From the NCBI GenBank assembly GCA_910575155.1, contig CAJTDX010000035.1:1-32329 (forward strand): 32,329 nucleotides of DNA. The letters run 5' to 3'. Below the pieces are notes generated by a model. The model was given only the letters and a program-made list of their open reading frames with translations, was not told the DNA's origin and did no database searches. Of the stretch, positions 29,946-32,329 are shown piece after piece (positions within the stretch are counted from its first letter, which is position 1; the number at the start of each line of letters is the position of its first letter). This DNA is from Lachnospiraceae bacterium. Its GTDB lineage: Bacteria; Bacillota; Clostridia; Lachnospirales; Lachnospiraceae. Both the position numbers and the translations under genes were made by a program.

Positions 29946-30631
29946 GATACACCTTCAAATTTATATCCCATTCCCCAAATGGTTTTTATCTGCCAGTTCG
30001 GATGAGGCGCCTGGTCCAGTTTCGCCCGTAATCTCTTGATATGGCTGTCCACCGTACGGTTATCCCCATAATAGTCATATCCCCATAAATTATTTAACAA
30101 ATTATCCCTGGAAAATATTTTTTCGCGATTCTCAAGCAGCGTCCAAAGAATTTCCAGCTCTTTTTTCGTCAGCGCAATCTGCTGCTCCTCAATCGTAACC
30201 GCACCGTTATCCAGGCAAACGCAAAGATTGTCATAAGTCAGGATCTTCTGTTCTGACCCTTTGTAAGATCCATCTATTCTGCGCAGCACCGCGCGAACCC
30301 TTGCCATTACCTCGCTGCCGGAAAAGGGTTTGACAATATAATCATCCGCGCCGATATCCAGTCCCATAATCTTCTCAAAATCCTCTCCTCTGGCCGTTAT
30401 CATGATAATCGGCACATTAGAACTTTTGCGTATTTCCCTGCACACCTCAAATCCATCTTTTTTCGGCATCATCACATCCAGCAGAATCACCGAATATTTA
30501 TATAAACCAAACAATTCCATCACTTCATCCCCATTATAAGCAACGACAGGTTCATATCCCTCCTGCCTGGCAAATTCACTGAGAATCCTGGTAATCTGTA
30601 CATTGTCGTCCGCAATCAAAATCTTATTCAT
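29942..30631 (-). CDS. OmpR/PhoB-family response regulator
   Basis: This 229-residue protein has a receiver domain (1-120) with phospho-acceptor D52 (LLDVMMP) and K101 (IVKPF), and a winged-helix DNA-binding domain (about 132-228: LTKKELEILWTLLENREKIFSRDNLLNNLWG, then VDSHIKRLRAKL and WGMGYKFE). It pairs with the HAMP kinase that overlaps it. The start ATG has CGGAGGG upstream. A 9-bp tandem repeat with 10-bp period lies 32-50 bp ahead of the start codon (30663-30681), a natural binding site for this class, so autoregulation is likely. Confidence 0.94.
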   Translation of the reverse strand: MNKILIADDNVQITRILSEFARQEGYEPVVAYNGDEVMELFGLYKYSVILLDVMMPKKDGFEVCREIRKSSNVPIIMITARGEDFEKIMGLDIGADDYIVKPFSGSEVMARVRAVLRRIDGSYKGSEQKILTYDNLCVCLDNGAVTIEEQQIALTKKELEILWTLLENREKIFSRDNLLNNLWGYDYYGDNRTVDSHIKRLRAKLDQAPHPNWQIKTIWGMGYKFEGVS

Positions 30632-30662
30632 TCCACCCTCCGTTTAGATCTCAGGAGTCACA

Positions 30663-30681
30663 AACAGTTCCTAACAGTTCC
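30663..30681. promoter_or_regulatory. Candidate OmpR-type operator: tandem AACAGTTCC, 10-bp period
   Basis: AACAGTTCC occurs at 30663-30671 and 30673-30681, exactly one helical turn apart. OmpR/PhoB proteins bind such direct repeats. The site lies between the regulator gene and the divergent DUF2680-like gene, close to a possible minus-strand -10 (TAAAAT, 30693-30688). A related TTTCCCTGT occurs again at 30733-30741. Confidence 0.55.
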
Positions 30682-30736
30682 CTGTTTATTTTACCACAGA
30701 TTTGACTATATAAAAACATAATTTTGCCATAGTTTC

Positions 30737-30751
30737 CCTGTATGATACAGG
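30737..30751. promoter_or_regulatory. 15-bp palindrome over the DUF2680-like gene's -10 region
   Basis: CCTGTAT-G-ATACAGG is a perfect 7-bp inverted repeat with one central base. It covers TATGAT (30741-30746), the best -10 for the plus-strand gene, which has no matching -35 at 16-18 bp. This suggests control by an activator or repressor. Confidence 0.5.
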
Positions 30752-30780
30752 TAAATAAAGAACACAAGGAGGCATATGTC

Positions 30781-31239
30781 ATGAAAAAATTCAAACGCAA
30801 TTTACTTCTTTTATCTGCTGTTTCCATACTCACTGTTGGTTCCGCTGCCACAGCTTGGGCCGCCGACAATCCGACTCCTGCTGAAACAGTGGCTTCCCTC
30901 ACCGGAACATCTGTATCAGAAGTAATACAGGAAGCAATTGATACCGGAAAAACTTATGGAACAATCGCTGCAGAAGCCGGCAAATTAGAAGAATTCAAAG
31001 AAGAACGGCTCAGCGTCAAAGAACAAATCCTGGATGAAAATGTAGAAAACGGTGCAATCTCACGGGAAGACGCCGACAACATCCTGGATGAGATCAAAGA
31101 ACGCCAGGCAGTCTGCGACGGCACTGGCTACGGCGCTGGCAGAGGTTACGGCTGCGGTTACGGCCAAGGCGCCGGCAGAGGTTACGGTCAAGGCGCCGGC
31201 AGAGGCTGCGGTTATGGCAGAGGCGCCTGTATCTACTAG
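30781..31239 (+). CDS. Secreted DUF2680-like protein with Gly/Tyr/Cys-rich tail
   Basis: 152 residues from the ATG at 30781, chosen because AAGGAGG precedes it by eight bases. A signal peptide (1 to about 27, cleavage after AWA) is followed by a helical domain (about 35-112) that matches the DUF2680/YckD pattern: SVSEVIQEAIDTGKTYGTIAAEAGK, then EQILDENVENGAISREDADNI and the VCDGTG turn. The tail (115-152) consists of repeats of GYGQGAGRG with four cysteines (C112, C125, C143, C150) and seven tyrosines. Exported DUF2680 proteins have no defined activity that I know of. The gene is divergent from the two-component operon and is its likely target; a sensor for envelope stress or metals is speculation. 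Confidence 0.8.
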   Translation: MKKFKRNLLLLSAVSILTVGSAATAWAADNPTPAETVASLTGTSVSEVIQEAIDTGKTYGTIAAEAGKLEEFKEERLSVKEQILDENVENGAISREDADNILDEIKERQAVCDGTGYGAGRGYGCGYGQGAGRGYGQGAGRGCGYGRGACIY

Positions 31240-31242
31240 AAA

Positions 31243-31347
31243 AATCGTAAGCGTCAAATAAGATAGTTGATAGAAAAATAACCACCGGCCTCTTATACTA
31301 AAGGAGCAGTGGATTTCTCTACACTTTCTTATTTGATGCTTACGATT
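31243..31347. repeat. 20-bp inverted repeat flanking an 65-bp core
   Basis: The arms 31243-31262 (AATCGTAAGCGTCAAATAAG) and 31328-31347 are complementary with one mismatch (a G-U pair in RNA). The structure begins four bases after the DUF2680-like stop codon. It could be a very long 3' hairpin or a small MITE; no target duplication is apparent and there is no T-run. Confidence 0.7.
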
Positions 31348-31472
31348 CAGAAGAAACATTTTGGGGAAAGAAAAAAGATATCGTATATGTAGTGTCAGAA
31401 AACGGAGCGTATAGGAAGGCTACAATTTGAGTTGTGGTAATTTAATTTACAAATAAATACGAATTAAATCAG

Positions 31473-31595
31473 AACCACCGGCTTAGCCGGTGGTTTGCTC
31501 ACGCCCTATAAGGGCTCATTACCGGCTCTGGAGTCTAAAGACTCATCGAAAGGTTTGCCAGCCGCAACATCATTTTGTACTAAGTCCTAAAGGAC
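31473..31595 (+). mobile_element. Solitary IS200/IS605-like left end (hairpin array, no transposase)
   Basis: Four perfect short hairpins follow one another: AACCACCGGC-TTA-GCCGGTGGTT (31473-31495), GCCCT-ATA-AGGGC (31503-31515), GAGTCT-AA-AGACTC (31531-31544) and GTCCT-AA-AGGAC (31584-31595). The 12-mer GGTTTGCCAGCC at 31552-31563 is identical to one in the IS200-like end at 72-83 and at a similar distance from the first hairpin (56 versus 48 nt). No tnpA or tnpB frame follows, so it is a remnant or an independent structured RNA. Confidence 0.5.
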
Positions 31596-31914
31596 GAGGC
31601 TGTAAAAAATCTTGTGTCTATGAAATTTAGACTTTCCTGATAAGAAATAGATATGTAAAATTTTTTGTCGGTTTTATGTTTTTGGGGCTGTCGAATTAGT
31701 TCTTCTATTTATAGTATAACCAAAGGAAAACGTCTTATACATTTTTTTCTATTTTTTTGTATGGCAAACAGGCATTGTATCTTATTGCCATTTCCGTGGG
31801 CTCTGCCCACACCCGGCCTCCGGAATAAGGTTGGGATTTTCTGGCAATATTATAAATGCCGATGGAATAAGGCTGGGATGGCGGGCGTTTTCATATGCTG
31901 CCATCCCCGTCTTT
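31596..31914. other. Noncoding flank of the IS256-type gene
   Basis: No gene is seen. GGGGCTGTCG at 31684-31693 may mark an element end. The near-identical 16-mers GGAATAAGGTTGGGAT (31822) and GGAATAAGGCTGGGAT (31864) form a direct repeat, and GGGATGGC/GCCATCCC pair just downstream of the transposase stop codon. Confidence 0.4.
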
Positions 31915-32328
31915 TTACAGGTATCCCGTAAGCCGTTCCCCATACAGGACGGTCAGCTGGTTCAGTACCTGGTCCCAGTTCCGGTATCTCTGCGTCCATT
32001 TCTTTGTTACATTCTGGCTTGCCAGGTACAGCATCTTTTCCAGGGACATGTCGCTCGGGAACACGCTTTTTGTCCTGGTCACTTTCCGGTACTGGCGGTT
32101 CAGCCCTTCTATGATGTTCGTGGTGTACATGATCCGGCGGATATCATCCGGGAACTGGAAGAAAGGACTGACGTCCTCCCAGTTGTTTTCCCAGTTGCTG
32201 ATGGCAAATGGGTATTTCTTCCCCCATGTTTCCTTTACGGTTTCCAGTTCTGAAAGCGCTGCCGCCTCGTTCGGGGCATTATAGACCGCCTTGAAGTCGG
32301 AGGCAAATTTCTTCAGGTCTTTGTAACT
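31915..32328 (-). CDS. IS256-family (mutator-type) transposase, C-terminal part (runs off right edge)
   Basis: About 137 residues are visible and open at the right edge; they read SYKDLKKFASDFKAVYNAPN onward to the stop at 31915. The segment YTTNIIEGLNRQYRKVTRTK with the preceding DIRRIM is the hallmark around the third catalytic acidic residue (the Glu of NIIEGLNR) of the IS256 DDE transposases. The end, WTQRYRNWDQVLNQLTVLYGERL, is also typical. No frameshift or stop interrupts the visible part. The N-terminal two-thirds, including both catalytic Asp residues, lies outside the window. Confidence 0.93.
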   Translation of the reverse strand, partial: SYKDLKKFASDFKAVYNAPNEAAALSELETVKETWGKKYPFAISNWENNWEDVSPFFQFPDDIRRIMYTTNIIEGLNRQYRKVTRTKSVFPSDMSLEKMLYLASQNVTKKWTQRYRNWDQVLNQLTVLYGERLTGYL

Positions 32329-32329
32329 G

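Overview
The window looks like chromosome from a low-to-mid GC Firmicute of the class Clostridia, most plausibly a Lachnospiraceae member (Blautia/Dorea-like). This rests on gene content, the style of AGGAGG ribosome sites and -35/-10 promoters, a thiW-containing thiamine operon, and IS200- and IS256-type elements. No rRNA or species marker is present, so the genus is inference.

Layout. 1-155: left end of an IS200/IS605-type element, whose tnpA starts at 45 and runs off the left edge. 226-934: six-tRNA operon on the minus strand (Glu, Thr, Met, Asp, Val, Leu) with its own promoter and terminator. 967-6146: minus-strand operon of a THUMP methyltransferase, a secreted papain-like peptidase, a cell-wall amidase, XTP pyrophosphatase (rdgB) and an MJ0936-type phosphodiesterase. 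6187-7530: rhodanese, an Asn/Ser-rich repeat microprotein and a sugar O-acetyltransferase. 7787-7941: a lone tRNA-Leu(UAG) on the plus strand. 8069-12267: a REC/HD-GYP regulator, topoisomerase III, and a DnaQ-type exonuclease carrying a topoisomerase-like zinc ribbon.

12353-18854 is more accessory in character. It holds a Cys-rich DUF5714-like protein, a tightly coupled three-gene cassette (AAA ATPase, TOPRIM-like protein, GNAT acetyltransferase), a GrpB-like protein, an XRE regulator with a helical repeat domain, and a uracil/deoxyinosine-type DNA glycosylase. 18363-24401 is a TPP-riboswitch operon, thiC-thiW-thiM-thiE-thiD, followed at close spacing by a lipoprotein and a Nudix hydrolase. 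It makes HMP de novo but salvages the thiazole: ThiW imports, ThiM phosphorylates, and ThiE couples the two halves. 24477-30631 is a four-gene signalling operon (OmpR-type regulator, HAMP histidine kinase, hybrid kinase with receiver and Hpt domains, and a regulator with a degenerate first receiver). It is divergent from a secreted DUF2680-like protein. The right end (31240-32328) holds inverted repeats, a solitary IS200-like end and the 3' part of an IS256-family transposase.

The best candidate for an undescribed system is the ATPase/TOPRIM/GNAT cassette at 13110-15476. All three genes overlap, and its promoter region carries a perfect 22-bp direct repeat, one copy of which covers the -35 box. 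A defence role is inference only.
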